Part shown: piece by piece, positions 8,016-17,114 of the stretch
How the letters are laid out: each line of letters opens with the position of its first letter
How positions within the stretch are numbered: position 1 is the stretch's first letter
NCBI GenBank assembly: GCA_020555865.1
Contig: JAJCJJ010000001.1
Span: 1-64,000, forward strand
Reading direction: 5' to 3'
Origin: a bacterium 210917-DFI.7.65
Lineage (GTDB): Bacteria; Bacillota; Clostridia; Oscillospirales; Oscillospiraceae
DNA: 64,000 nucleotides
Made by a program: the position numbers and the translations under genes
The notes under the pieces: model-generated
What the model was told of the DNA's origin: nothing
Seen by the model: the letters and a program-made list of their open reading frames with translations, nothing else
The model's database searches: none

Positions 8016-9557
8016 TTATTCCCACTCTATTGTGGCAGGCGGTTTACTGGTGATATCGTAAACGATCCGGTTGATATGCGGCACTTCGTTGACGATACGT
8101 ACGCTGATACGGTCCAGTACGTCATACGGGATCCGCGCCCAGTCAGCGGTCATGAAGTCAGTGGTGGTGACGGCGCGCAAGGCCAGAGTATAGTCATAAG
8201 TGCGGCCGTCGCCCTGGACACCCACGGAACGCATATTCGTCAGGACAGCAAAATACTGGTTCAAGTTTTTGTCCTCGCCGGCTTTAGCGCATTCCTCGCG
8301 GAAAATGGCATCGGCGTCGCGCAGGGTGTCCAGTTTTTCCTTGGTGACGTCCCCGATGACGCGGATGGCAAGGCCGGGGCCGGGGAAGGGCTGGCGCATG
8401 ACCAGATAGTCCGGCAGACCCAACTCGCGGCCCAACTGGCGGGTCTCGTCTTTGAAGAGCATCCGCAGCGGCTCGATGATCTCTTTGAAATCCACGTAAT
8501 CCGGCAGGCCGCCCACATTGTGGTGGCTCTTGATGACGGCGCTGTCGCCCAAGCCGGATTCGATAACGTCCGGGTAAATGGTGCCCTGCACCAGGAAGTC
8601 CACCTTACCGATCTTTTGGGCTTCTTCCTCGAACACGCGGATAAATTCCTCGCCGATGATCTTGCGCTTGCGCTCGGGATCGGAAATGTCCTGCAATTTA
8701 TCCAGGAAGCGGCGTTCGGCGTCCACGCGAATGAAGTTGATGTCCCATTTGGCAAAAGCGGCTTCCACTTCGTCGCCTTCGTTTTTGCGCATCAGGCCAT
8801 GATCGACAAATACGCAGGTGAGCTGCTGCCCCACTGCCTGAGCCAGCAACGCAGCGGCTACAGAGGAATCCACGCCGCCGGACAGGGCTAATAGCACTTT
8901 TCCGTCACCGATCTTTTCCCGCAGAACGGCGATCTGTGTTTTGAGATAATCGCTCATAGTCCAGTCGCCCTTGGCATGGCACACTTCATACAGAAAATTG
9001 TGCAGCATTTTTGTGCCGTTTTCGGTGTGGTTCACTTCAGGGTGGAACTGGACGCCGTAAAAGCCGCGGCTTTCATCACAGATGGCTACATTAGGGCAGT
9101 TGGCACTGTGCGCCACCAGCGAAAAACCGTCGGGCACTTTTTCCATATAGTCGCCGTGACTCATCCAGGTGACGCTGTGTTCCGGCAAGCCCTGGAACAG
9201 CTTGCAGGAGGGGGTAAAATACGTTTCGGTTTTGCCATACTCGCGGGCAGTGGCGTCCGTGGCGGCAGTGACGGAACCGCCCAGAGACCAGGCCATGAGT
9301 TGGCAGCCGTAACAGATGCCCAGGACCGGCACGCCCAAATGGAACACCCCGGCGTCTACATGAGGCGAGGTTTCTTCATACACGCTGTTGGGGCCGCCGG
9401 TAAAAATAATACCGATAGGATTATATGCCTTGATTTTTTCCAAAGGCATGTTGTAGGGATGGACTTCGCAGTACACATTACACTCGCGGACACGGCGGGC
9501 GATCAGCTGGTTGTACTGGCCGCCGAAATCCAGGATTAAGACTTTTTCGTGATTCAT
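8016..9557 (-). CDS. guaA: GMP synthase (glutamine-hydrolysing)
   Basis: This 513-aa enzyme converts XMP, glutamine and ATP to GMP. The N-terminal class I glutamine amidotransferase domain shows GGPNSVYEE, the nucleophile motif GICYGCQLM (near residue 80) and the FHPEVNHTE triad segment (near 170). The ATP-pyrophosphatase P-loop [12 protein letters not shown] lies near 225, and the family-typical C-terminus ends PPATIEWE. Length is as expected. Its ATG overlaps the carA stop by four bases, so it is the last gene of a purF-carA-guaA operon of glutamine-using nucleotide enzymes. Confidence 0.97.
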   Translation of the reverse strand: MNHEKVLILDFGGQYNQLIARRVRECNVYCEVHPYNMPLEKIKAYNPIGIIFTGGPNSVYEETSPHVDAGVFHLGVPVLGICYGCQLMAWSLGGSVTAATDATAREYGKTETYFTPSCKLFQGLPEHSVTWMSHGDYMEKVPDGFSLVAHSANCPNVAICDESRGFYGVQFHPEVNHTENGTKMLHNFLYEVCHAKGDWTMSDYLKTQIAVLREKIGDGKVLLALSGGVDSSVAAALLAQAVGQQLTCVFVDHGLMRKNEGDEVEAAFAKWDINFIRVDAERRFLDKLQDISDPERKRKIIGEEFIRVFEEEAQKIGKVDFLVQGTIYPDVIESGLGDSAVIKSHHNVGGLPDYVDFKEIIEPLRMLFKDETRQLGRELGLPDYLVMRQPFPGPGLAIRVIGDVTKEKLDTLRDADAIFREECAKAGEDKNLNQYFAVLTNMRSVGVQGDGRTYDYTLALRAVTTTDFMTADWARIPYDVLDRISVRIVNEVPHINRIVYDITSKPPATIEWE

Positions 9558-10654
9558 GCGCCTTTGGCCTCCTTACTGCCCTTGTGGGCGTCGATCAGGT
9601 CGATAAATTTATCAAACAGGAACCGGGTGTCCAGCGGGCCGCCGCATGCCTCTGGATGGAACTGGACGGTGAAGATGGGACGACCGGTGTAGTTCACGCC
9701 CTCGCAGGTGCCGTCATTGGCATTGGCGTAACTGAGCACGGCGCCTTCGGGCAGGGAATCGGATACGACGGCATAGCCGTGGTTTTGGGTGGTGATGAAT
9801 ACACGGCCAGTGGCAATTTCCTTCACGGGCTGGTTGGCGCCGCGGTGGCCGTAGTGCAGTTTTTCGGTTTTGGCGCCCATGGCCAGAGCCATCAGCTGAT
9901 GGCCCAGACAAATGCCGAATACCGGAACGCCGCAGTCGGCAATTTTTTGCAGCTCGTTGATGATAGCGGTGTTTTCAGACGGATCGCCCGGGCCGTTGCT
10001 GAGCATAATACCGTTGGGGTTATAGGCGAGCACTTCTTCGGCGGTGGTGGAGCCGGGCACACGGATGACTTTACAACCGCGGCGGATCAGTTCGCGGGGA
10101 ATGTTTTCTTTGGCGCCGAAATCCCACAGCACCACGGTGCGCTCCCCGTTTTCCACGGTTTCGTATGCATCAAAATTGCTGACGGCATTAACGGCGCCGG
10201 TGATGACATAGGGGCGGCACAGCTCTGCGCCGGTGGGGACCTTGCTTTCATCCGTGGTGATAAATGCGTTCATCACGCCGCTCTCACGGATGATTTTTGT
10301 CAGGCGGCGGGTGTCGATGCCCCACAGGCCGGGAACACCCTGCTGCTTCAGGAGGGAATCAAGATCGCCCTCGCAGCGGAAGTTGGAGGGGGACTGGCAC
10401 CACTCCCGTACGATGTAAGCCTTCACCCAGGAGCGCGCGCTCTCATAGTCGGCGGGGATCACGCCGTAATTGCCGATCAGAGGGAAGGTCTGCACGACGA
10501 TCTGACCGTAATAACTGGGATCGGTCAATGTTTCCAGATACCCGGTCATGGCGGTGGTGAAAACGATCTCACCGATTACATCCGCCTCGGCGCCGAAAGA
10601 AAAGCCCTGAAATACCGTGCCGTTTTCCAATACCAGATATGCTTTTTTTGCCAT
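9554..10654 (-). CDS. carA: Carbamoyl-phosphate synthase small subunit
   Basis: This 366-aa glutaminase subunit delivers ammonia to CarB for carbamoyl phosphate, which feeds pyrimidines and arginine. The N-terminal CPSase_sm domain ([12 protein letters not shown]...[13 protein letters not shown]) precedes a class I glutamine amidotransferase domain with [12 protein letters not shown] and FHPEACGGP. The ATG at 10654 is preceded by AAAGGGG; the longer frame to 10759 would overlap purF. No carB is adjacent or anywhere in the window. Confidence 0.95.
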   Translation of the reverse strand: MAKKAYLVLENGTVFQGFSFGAEADVIGEIVFTTAMTGYLETLTDPSYYGQIVVQTFPLIGNYGVIPADYESARSWVKAYIVREWCQSPSNFRCEGDLDSLLKQQGVPGLWGIDTRRLTKIIRESGVMNAFITTDESKVPTGAELCRPYVITGAVNAVSNFDAYETVENGERTVVLWDFGAKENIPRELIRRGCKVIRVPGSTTAEEVLAYNPNGIMLSNGPGDPSENTAIINELQKIADCGVPVFGICLGHQLMALAMGAKTEKLHYGHRGANQPVKEIATGRVFITTQNHGYAVVSDSLPEGAVLSYANANDGTCEGVNYTGRPIFTVQFHPEACGGPLDTRFLFDKFIDLIDAHKGSKEAKGA

Positions 10655-10686
10655 AGGAAGATACCCCTTTCCTGTTTTTTTGATGA

Positions 10687-12099
10687 TTAACACTCGAATT
10701 CGGATTTTTTGTGGTGTCCGATATCCATGGGATAGTTGCCGTCGAAGCAGCCGGTGCACAGATCCAGGCTGCAGCCGTCACAGGCTTGTTTGATGCCTTC
10801 AATACTGATATAGCCCAAACTGTCTGCACCAATAAATTTGGCAGTTTCTTCAATGCTCATCTTATTGGCGATCAGTTTGGATTCATCATCAATATCCGTA
10901 CCGAAATGACAGGTGTGGGTAAAAGGGGGGGCGGAGATGCGCATATGGACCTCGGCGGCGCCGGCGTCGCGCAGCATTTTTACGGTGCGGGCAGAGGTGG
11001 TGCCGCGGACGATGGAATCGTCTACTACCACCAAACGCTTGCCGCGGATATTAGCTTTGAGGGGATTGAGCTTCAGACGCACAGCGTTGTCGCGTTGAGT
11101 TTGGGTAGGGAAGATGAAGCTGCGGCCAATGTAGCGGTTTTTGGTAAAACCGGATCCCAAAGGAATGCCGCTTTCAAAAGCATAGCCTGCGGCGGCGTCC
11201 AGTCCGCTGTCGGGCACGCCGCAGACCATGTCCGCTTCCACGGGAAATTCCCGTGCCAGCTGGCGGCCCATGTTGAAGTGTGCCTGGTAGACGCTGAGAT
11301 GATCAATCTCAGAGTCGCTGCGGGCGAAATAAATATACTCAAAGAGGCAGAAAGCGGTGCGGTTCTCTTCCAGAACAATGGAGGATTTCATAGAGCCATC
11401 GGCTTCGATGACGATCATTTCGCCCGGTTTGACATCCCGCTCAAACTGAAAATTGGAGCTGTCCAGTGCGCAGGATTCGCTGGCTACGGCTATACCATGG
11501 TCGCTGCGGCCCAGGCACAGCGGGCGCATGCCAAAGCCGTCACGCACGGCAATGAGCTTGTTCTTGCTGGAAAGAATGACCAGGGAGAACGCGCCCCGCA
11601 GCTGGCGGACGGCGTTGATGACGGCCTGCTCAATGGAATCGGTGTGCAGGGCCTCGTAGGCAATGAGGGAGGAGATGACCTCGGTGTCGTTGGTGGCGGC
11701 AAAATCGCAGCCATAAGACTGCAGACGCTCTTTGATGGCGCCGGCGTTGACGATGTTGCCGTTGTGGGCGGTGGCCAGGCGGCCGCGGAGGTACTCCGTG
11801 ACCACGGGCTGAACGTTCTGCACGCAGTTGGCTCCGGTGGTGGAATAGCGTACATGGCCGATGGCCATGTTGGACTCAGGCAGGCGGCTCAGCACGCTTT
11901 TGCTGAACACTTCGCTGACCAGGCCAAGATCTTTGTGATAGAGGATCGCACTGCCGTTGAGAGAGGCGATGCCTGCGCCCTCCTGGCCGCGGTGCTGCAG
12001 GGCGGACAGGGCATTGTAGGTCAGGCCCGACGCTTCGCGGTTGTTGACCACGGCGCCGAATACGCCGCACTCTTCGTGCAGTTTGTCATCAAATATCAT
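10687..12099 (-). CDS. purF: Amidophosphoribosyltransferase
   Basis: This 470-aa enzyme catalyses the first committed step of purine synthesis (PRPP plus glutamine to phosphoribosylamine). The N-terminal nucleophile Cys11 in EECGVFG follows a 10-residue propeptide. The PRPP loop VVVDDSIVRGTTS is near residue 355, and C-terminal cysteines in CDGCSLDLCTGC fit the oxygen-sensitive Fe-S type of B. subtilis. It is the first gene of the leftward operon, 32 bases ahead of carA. Confidence 0.97.
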   Translation of the reverse strand: MIFDDKLHEECGVFGAVVNNREASGLTYNALSALQHRGQEGAGIASLNGSAILYHKDLGLVSEVFSKSVLSRLPESNMAIGHVRYSTTGANCVQNVQPVVTEYLRGRLATAHNGNIVNAGAIKERLQSYGCDFAATNDTEVISSLIAYEALHTDSIEQAVINAVRQLRGAFSLVILSSKNKLIAVRDGFGMRPLCLGRSDHGIAVASESCALDSSNFQFERDVKPGEMIVIEADGSMKSSIVLEENRTAFCLFEYIYFARSDSEIDHLSVYQAHFNMGRQLAREFPVEADMVCGVPDSGLDAAAGYAFESGIPLGSGFTKNRYIGRSFIFPTQTQRDNAVRLKLNPLKANIRGKRLVVVDDSIVRGTTSARTVKMLRDAGAAEVHMRISAPPFTHTCHFGTDIDDESKLIANKMSIEETAKFIGADSLGYISIEGIKQACDGCSLDLCTGCFDGNYPMDIGHHKKSEFEC

Positions 12100-12201
12100 C
12101 AGAAGATACCTCCGTTTTAAAGTGCCCGGCGGCAGGCTTGTCCGCCGGATATGGACGGGGACAGACCGAAAAAGTCCGCTTTGCCCCTGATTTTACTATT
12201 T

Positions 12202-12231
12202 ATTATACAACAAAGGCCCGCGGTAGGGCAA
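12202..12231 (-). promoter_or_regulatory. Probable purF operon promoter
   Basis: On the minus strand TTGCCC and a perfect TATAAT are 18 bases apart, about 100 bases upstream of purF. No riboswitch-like fold or PurR box is obvious in the 332-base divergent gap. Confidence 0.45.
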
Positions 12232-12357
12232 AGAGATTTCCCAAACAGAAACAGAGAATAATTGCAGATTCTTTCGTGGATTTTTTACATATTTTACAAT
12301 TGACATCCTGCGGCCGATTTATTCTGCAGCGGGATATGGCAAAACGGCGAAAATGAC

Positions 12358-12386
12358 TTGTAGAGGCAGGGGAAGTATGGTATAAT
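12358..12386 (+). promoter_or_regulatory. Promoter of the beta-CASP gene
   Basis: TTGTAG and a perfect TATAAT are 17 bases apart, 45 bases ahead of the ATG at 12432. Confidence 0.6.
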
Positions 12387-12431
12387 TTGAACAAAGAAGA
12401 CCCGAATTTTATCGGTTGAGGAGGTCCAGTG

Positions 12432-14027
12432 ATGAAACTGAGCTTTTATGGCGCCGACCGCTGTGTTACCGGAAGCTGCCACTGCCTGGAGGTCGCCGGA
12501 AAAAAGATCCTGATTGACTGCGGGCTGCAGCAGGGCCGTGATGAGATCGACAACGGGGCGCTGCCGTTTCAGCCCGGGATGATTGATTATGTGCTGGTGA
12601 CTCACGCGCATATCGATCATTCCGGACGCCTTCCGCTGCTGATCCGTCAGGGTTTCCGCGGCCGGATTCTGGCCACTCGGCTGACGGCGCAGCTGATGGA
12701 GATTATGCTGCTTGACAGCGCCCATATTCAGGAGAGCGACGCCATGTGGCTCAATCGCAAAGGCCAGCGTGCCGGCAAGCGCGAAGTGGAGCCGCTTTAT
12801 ACCGTAGCAGACGCCATGCAGGTGAAGGAATATCTGTACACCTGCGAGTACGGCGAGGAAGTGGCTTTGTGTGATGGTGTGAAAGCGGTGTTTACCGATG
12901 CAGGTCATTTGCTGGGCAGCGCCAGCATCACCCTGACGCTGACGGAGGGAGACGTTACCAAAACCATCGTCTTTTCCGGCGATATCGGCAATATGCGCCA
13001 GCCCATCATTCGGGATCCTGTGCTGCTGCACCGGGCCGACTATGTGGTGATGGAAAGCACCTACGGCGACCGGGAGCACAACGAGGTGCCCAGCTATACC
13101 GAAGGCCTGGCGGCGGTGATCGACGAAACGCTGGGCAAGGGCGGCAATGTGGTGATCCCTTCCTTTGCTGTGGGCCGCACCCAGGAGTTGTTGTATTTTA
13201 TCCGCGAAATCAAAGAAAAGGGCATGGTGCATTCTGTGCCGAATTTCCCTGTGTATATCGACAGTCCGCTGGCCCGGGAGGCTACGGAGGTCTTTTCCGG
13301 CGATCTGCGGGGATATCTTGATGAAGAAGCCATCGCGTTGGTGCAGAGCGGCGTGAATATGTTCACATTTCCGGGCCTGATGATGACTTCCACCAGCGAG
13401 GAATCCAAAGCGCTGAATATGGATATGACGCCGAAAGTAATCATTTCCGCATCGGGCATGTGTGATGCCGGCCGCATCCGGCACCACCTCAAGCACAACC
13501 TGTGGCGCAGCGAATGCACCATTTGCTTTGTGGGGTATCAAGCGCAGGGATCTCTAGGTGCGCGGCTGCTGGACGGGGTGGATAAGGTGCGCCTTTTCGG
13601 TGAAGAGATCGCAGTGCACGCCCGCATTGTAAAATTTGAAGGGATGTCCTCTCACGCGGATCTGTCGAACCTCGTGGAATGGATCGGCGCGTTTGCACCA
13701 AGACCGGAGCATGTGTTTGTAGTGCACGGCGACGCGGATGTGGCGCCGGTGTTTGCGCAGAATCTGAAAGATCGGGGCTATCCGGTTCATGCGCCGGAAT
13801 ATACCGAGGTGTACGATCTGGCGGAGAACCGCATGATTTCCGCCGGTTATACGCCGGAACGGAAAAAGACGGTGCCTGCGGATAAAGGTTCTGCTGCATA
13901 CCAGAGACTGGAGAACGTGGGCCTTCTGCTGCAGGAGGTTATCCGCCACAACAAAGGCGGCACGAACAAGGATCTGGGCAAATTTGCCGATCAGATCCGG
14001 GCGCTGATTGAAAAGTGGGACCGCTGA
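12432..14027 (+). CDS. Beta-CASP metallo-beta-lactamase-fold hydrolase (CPSF-like RNase family)
   Basis: This 531-aa protein is a member of the CPSF-like exonuclease group of MBL proteins, probably acting on RNA. Metal motifs in order are THAHIDHSG (near 57-65), DAGHLLGSA (near 156), FSGDIGN (near 180), the beta-CASP segment SFAVGRTQE and SGMCDAGRIRHH, then SSHADL and VHGD near the C-terminus. No KH domain is present, which separates it from archaeal CPSF. A short C-terminal extension of ~70 residues ends in a helix. The ATG at 12432 follows AGGAGG at 12419-12424; a GTG immediately before it is less well spaced. Confidence 0.88.
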   Translation: MKLSFYGADRCVTGSCHCLEVAGKKILIDCGLQQGRDEIDNGALPFQPGMIDYVLVTHAHIDHSGRLPLLIRQGFRGRILATRLTAQLMEIMLLDSAHIQESDAMWLNRKGQRAGKREVEPLYTVADAMQVKEYLYTCEYGEEVALCDGVKAVFTDAGHLLGSASITLTLTEGDVTKTIVFSGDIGNMRQPIIRDPVLLHRADYVVMESTYGDREHNEVPSYTEGLAAVIDETLGKGGNVVIPSFAVGRTQELLYFIREIKEKGMVHSVPNFPVYIDSPLAREATEVFSGDLRGYLDEEAIALVQSGVNMFTFPGLMMTSTSEESKALNMDMTPKVIISASGMCDAGRIRHHLKHNLWRSECTICFVGYQAQGSLGARLLDGVDKVRLFGEEIAVHARIVKFEGMSSHADLSNLVEWIGAFAPRPEHVFVVHGDADVAPVFAQNLKDRGYPVHAPEYTEVYDLAENRMISAGYTPERKKTVPADKGSAAYQRLENVGLLLQEVIRHNKGGTNKDLGKFADQIRALIEKWDR

Positions 14028-14103
14028 GACGGAAGCGTGGCGCATTACAGAGCAGAGAAGCTTCTGTGCTGCTTCAAACATTTCAGCGGGTAAGCCGGAT
14101 AAG

Positions 14104-14134
14104 CGGCGCCGGGGATTTTCCCCGGCGCCGTTTT
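14104..14134 (+). terminator. Rho-independent terminator
   Basis: A 12-bp near-perfect GC-rich stem (CGGCGCCGGGG and complement) with a TTTT tail follows the beta-CASP gene by 76 bases. Confidence 0.8.
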
Positions 14135-14235
14135 GGCACGGGGGAGAGGAAACCCTTGCGGGAAAGCGGTTCTTATTGTAAAATAAAAACTTAAAGAAGG
14201 GCGCTGTGCCGAAAAAGGAGTGCTGAAACGCTGCC

Positions 14236-15585
14236 ATGGATGTGATCAGAAAAAATGAGGTCTATACCGTCTCCATTACCGGCTATTCCAGCGAAGGGCT
14301 GGGTGTGGCCCGGGTGGATGGACAAGTGTTGTTTGTCCATGGCGGCATTGCCGGCGAGGAGTGCGACGTACTGGTGATGAAGGTACTGAAAAATACGGCC
14401 TTTGGAAAAGTGGTGGCAGTGCGCCGCGCCTCACCGCACCGTGCGGAACCGGCATGCCCTTACTTTGGGAAGTGCGGCGGCTGTGCATTCTGGCATATGG
14501 ACTATGAGGAAGAACTTTCCGCCAAGCGGCAGAAAGTTTGGGACGCGCTGGAGCGCCTGGGCGGCCAGACGCCGCCAGAACTTCCCATTCTCCCGAGTCC
14601 TTCCGTGCTCCATTATCGGAATAAGGTGCAGTATCCGGTGGCGCCGCCGCATCAAATCGGGTTTTACCGTGCGCGGAGCCATCAGATAATTGAAGTGGAG
14701 CACTGCCTGATTCAAAGTCAGGCGGCGGAGCGGGTCGCCGCGGCAGTGCGGAACTGGATGGCGGAGCATCAGGTGAATGCTTACGATGAGCAGACGGGAA
14801 AGGGCTGGCTGCGCCACCTCTATGTCCGCACAGCACAGAATGGAGCGGCTCTGGTGTGCCTGGTGGCGACGGGAAAAAACGTGCCTGCAGAGGATGCGCT
14901 GATCGGTGCGGTGCGGACAGCTTGGCCGGATACGGCTGGCATTGTGCTGAATGTAAACGCGCGGCCGGGCAACAGTATTTTGGGGCCGGATTACCGTGTG
15001 CTGTGGGGTGCGGCAGAATTGGAGGATACGCTGTGCGGCCATGTGTTTGCGCTGTCGGTGCCGTCGTTTTATCAGGTAAACCGCGACCAGGCTGAACAGC
15101 TGTATGCGCTGGCAGTGGAATTTGCGAATCTGAAAGGCGGGGAAACGGCGCTGGAGCTGTACTGCGGTGCGGGCACCATCACGCTGGCCCTGGCGGAAGT
15201 AGCCGGGCGGGTGATTGGTGCGGAGATCGTGCCGGAAGCAATCGAAAATGCCAAAGCAAATGCTGTGCACAACGGTATTTCCAACGTGGAGTTTTTCTGC
15301 GGCGACGCCGGAGAAATGGCGCAAAAATGCGCCGCCGAGGGGCTGCGGCCCGATGTGGTGGTTGTGGACCCACCCCGCAAAGGGCTGGCACCGGAGGTAA
15401 TTGATGCTGTTGCGGCTATGGATCCGGCGCGGGTGGTGTATATATCCTGCGATCCGGCCACACTGGGGCGGGATGTAAAGCGCTTTGCTGCATCTGGTTA
15501 TCGTCTGCACCGCGCTGCGGCGGTGGATATGTTTCCGCGAACGCACCATGTGGAGACGGTAACACTGATGATAAAGGAGGGATAA
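14236..15585 (+). CDS. 23S rRNA (uracil-5-)-methyltransferase, RlmD/RlmCD family
   Basis: This 449-aa SAM-dependent RNA m5U methyltransferase has an N-terminal TRAM domain (about 1-60), then the iron-sulphur cysteines in CPYFGKCGGC (about 75-84) and HCLI. The Rossmann methyltransferase domain shows ELYCGAGTITL, VVDPPRKG and the catalytic-cysteine motif YISCDPATLGRD near 410-422. Length is typical of RumA-type enzymes. The exact uridine (747, 1939 or both) cannot be read from sequence. The GIY-YIG gene starts three bases after its stop. Confidence 0.92.
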   Translation: MDVIRKNEVYTVSITGYSSEGLGVARVDGQVLFVHGGIAGEECDVLVMKVLKNTAFGKVVAVRRASPHRAEPACPYFGKCGGCAFWHMDYEEELSAKRQKVWDALERLGGQTPPELPILPSPSVLHYRNKVQYPVAPPHQIGFYRARSHQIIEVEHCLIQSQAAERVAAAVRNWMAEHQVNAYDEQTGKGWLRHLYVRTAQNGAALVCLVATGKNVPAEDALIGAVRTAWPDTAGIVLNVNARPGNSILGPDYRVLWGAAELEDTLCGHVFALSVPSFYQVNRDQAEQLYALAVEFANLKGGETALELYCGAGTITLALAEVAGRVIGAEIVPEAIENAKANAVHNGISNVEFFCGDAGEMAQKCAAEGLRPDVVVVDPPRKGLAPEVIDAVAAMDPARVVYISCDPATLGRDVKRFAASGYRLHRAAAVDMFPRTHHVETVTLMIKEG

Positions 15586-15588
15586 GCG

Positions 15589-16428
15589 ATGCGGGGCAAA
15601 ACTATCCGACAATTTTTAATTGATGGGATTCCGGACGGCAGATGGGTAAGCGAGCTGTCCAATTGGACAGGAAAAGCATATAAAATACCACGCACTTATA
15701 TCAATCAATGTGCAGATAGAATCGATTTGGAGTATACAGGAGTTTATTTCCTGTTTGGACAGAATGAAAACAGCGAACGGCCTCAAGTTTATATCGGAGA
15801 AACAGAAAACATCTTGGTTCGGCTTAAGCAGCATTTGCAGGACAAAGATTTTTGGACGGAATGCGTTGCCTTTATCAGCAAAGACAACAATTTGAACAAA
15901 GCGCATATCAAATATTTGGAAAATCATTTATACTGCATCGCAAAGGCGACAAAGCGGTATGAAATCATTAATGCGAATACGCCGACAGAGTCTTCGATTT
16001 CTGAGATGGATCGGGCGGAGATGGATGAATTTATTGATAATATGCGTCTCATTCTCGGTGTGTTGGGGCATAAGGTTCTTGAAACGCAGGTGGGGAATGT
16101 GCCTGGCAAACATGCGCCGATTTTCTGTTTAAAAGATCGAACCGGGGCAGAGGCCCGGGGAAGACAGACATCGGATGGATTTGCGATTCTGGCAGGATCC
16201 AGAATTGCGCAAAACACGGCGTCTTCCCTGGCGCGATCCATTTTTCATAAACGTCAGCAGCTTATGGATATGGGAATTATTGACGCAAACTATACCTTTA
16301 CGCAGGATTGGCCTTTTAGCAGCCCATCGTATGCTGCGGGTATGGTGGTTGGCTACAGTATCAATGGACGCGTTGCGTGGAAAGACAAGGCGGGCGTGTC
16401 ATTGGGAGAAGCTGAAATAAAAGATTGA
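15589..16428 (+). CDS. GIY-YIG nuclease family protein with C-terminal DUF4357
   Basis: This 279-aa protein has GVYFLFG (near 51-57) and VYIGETE (near 68-74), which are the two halves of the GIY-YIG signature, followed by a conserved Arg/His region. The C-terminal 90 residues carry the DUF4357 pattern ([14 protein letters not shown] ... FSSPSYAAGMVVG ... WKD). Such proteins are predicted nucleases of unknown role, common in accessory DNA. The gene is clearly AT-richer than both neighbours, which suggests horizontal gain. Its ATG follows AAAGGAGGG inside the end of the preceding gene. Confidence 0.85.
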   Translation: MRGKTIRQFLIDGIPDGRWVSELSNWTGKAYKIPRTYINQCADRIDLEYTGVYFLFGQNENSERPQVYIGETENILVRLKQHLQDKDFWTECVAFISKDNNLNKAHIKYLENHLYCIAKATKRYEIINANTPTESSISEMDRAEMDEFIDNMRLILGVLGHKVLETQVGNVPGKHAPIFCLKDRTGAEARGRQTSDGFAILAGSRIAQNTASSLARSIFHKRQQLMDMGIIDANYTFTQDWPFSSPSYAAGMVVGYSINGRVAWKDKAGVSLGEAEIKD

Positions 16429-16546
16429 ATTGGACTTCGCGGTTGGATTTTGCGGTAATATACATTATAACTTGATCTTCTGTGACGGATCTTGCCCTAT
16501 TCAGGCAGATATGGAAGATGCACGGGATACTGGGAGGAGAATATCT

Positions 16547-17086
16547 TTGATACGAAAAGCAACCATGCAGGATATTGACGCGGTCGCACAGATTTATGAA
16601 GCGGTCCATGACGCTGAAGAAGCCGGTGCGCTGTGCATCGGATGGGACCGCTCTGTTTATCCGGTGCGCCAGACGGCACTTGCCGCGCTGGCGCGGGAGG
16701 ATCTCTTTGTGGAAGAGGAAGAGGGGGCTGTAGTGGCTGCGGCTATCATCAATCAGACTCAGGTGCCGGAGTACGCGCTGTGCCCATGGGAATACCCGGC
16801 GCAGGAGAATGAGGTCATGGTGCTCCACACCCTGGTGGTGGACCCGCGCTGCAGCGGCCGGGGCTACGGAACGGCCTTTGTAGCCTTTTACGAAGAGTAT
16901 GCTGGCGCCCACGGCTGTGCGTACCTGCGCATGGATACGCAGGAGATGAACCGGGGCGCGCGGCGGCTGTATGCCGGCTTGGGTTATCGGGAGCCTGGCA
17001 TTGTGCCCTGCGTGTTCAACGGGATTCCCGATGTACGGCTGGTATGCCTGGAAAAGAAACTGGACCTGGCAACGCAGGCGCAGTAA
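16547..17086 (+). CDS. GNAT family N-acetyltransferase
   Basis: This 179-aa acyl-CoA-dependent N-acyltransferase carries the acetyl-CoA loop as VVDPRCSGRGYGTAF and an NRGARRLYAGLGY motif at the C-terminal end. The chosen start is TTG at 16547, seven bases after GGGAGGAG, giving the typical L/MIRKAT N-terminus; upstream starts lack a ribosome site and add a non-family extension. The substrate is unknown. Confidence 0.85.
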   Translation: MIRKATMQDIDAVAQIYEAVHDAEEAGALCIGWDRSVYPVRQTALAALAREDLFVEEEEGAVVAAAIINQTQVPEYALCPWEYPAQENEVMVLHTLVVDPRCSGRGYGTAFVAFYEEYAGAHGCAYLRMDTQEMNRGARRLYAGLGYREPGIVPCVFNGIPDVRLVCLEKKLDLATQAQ

Positions 17087-17114
17087 AACGAAGCTGGGGC
17101 AGGAAGGAGAAAAC

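Noticed and set aside
10711..12120. Long plus-strand open frame (469 aa) opposite purF
   Set aside because: It is antisense to purF over its whole length. The Gly/Ala/Val/His-rich translation has no motif.
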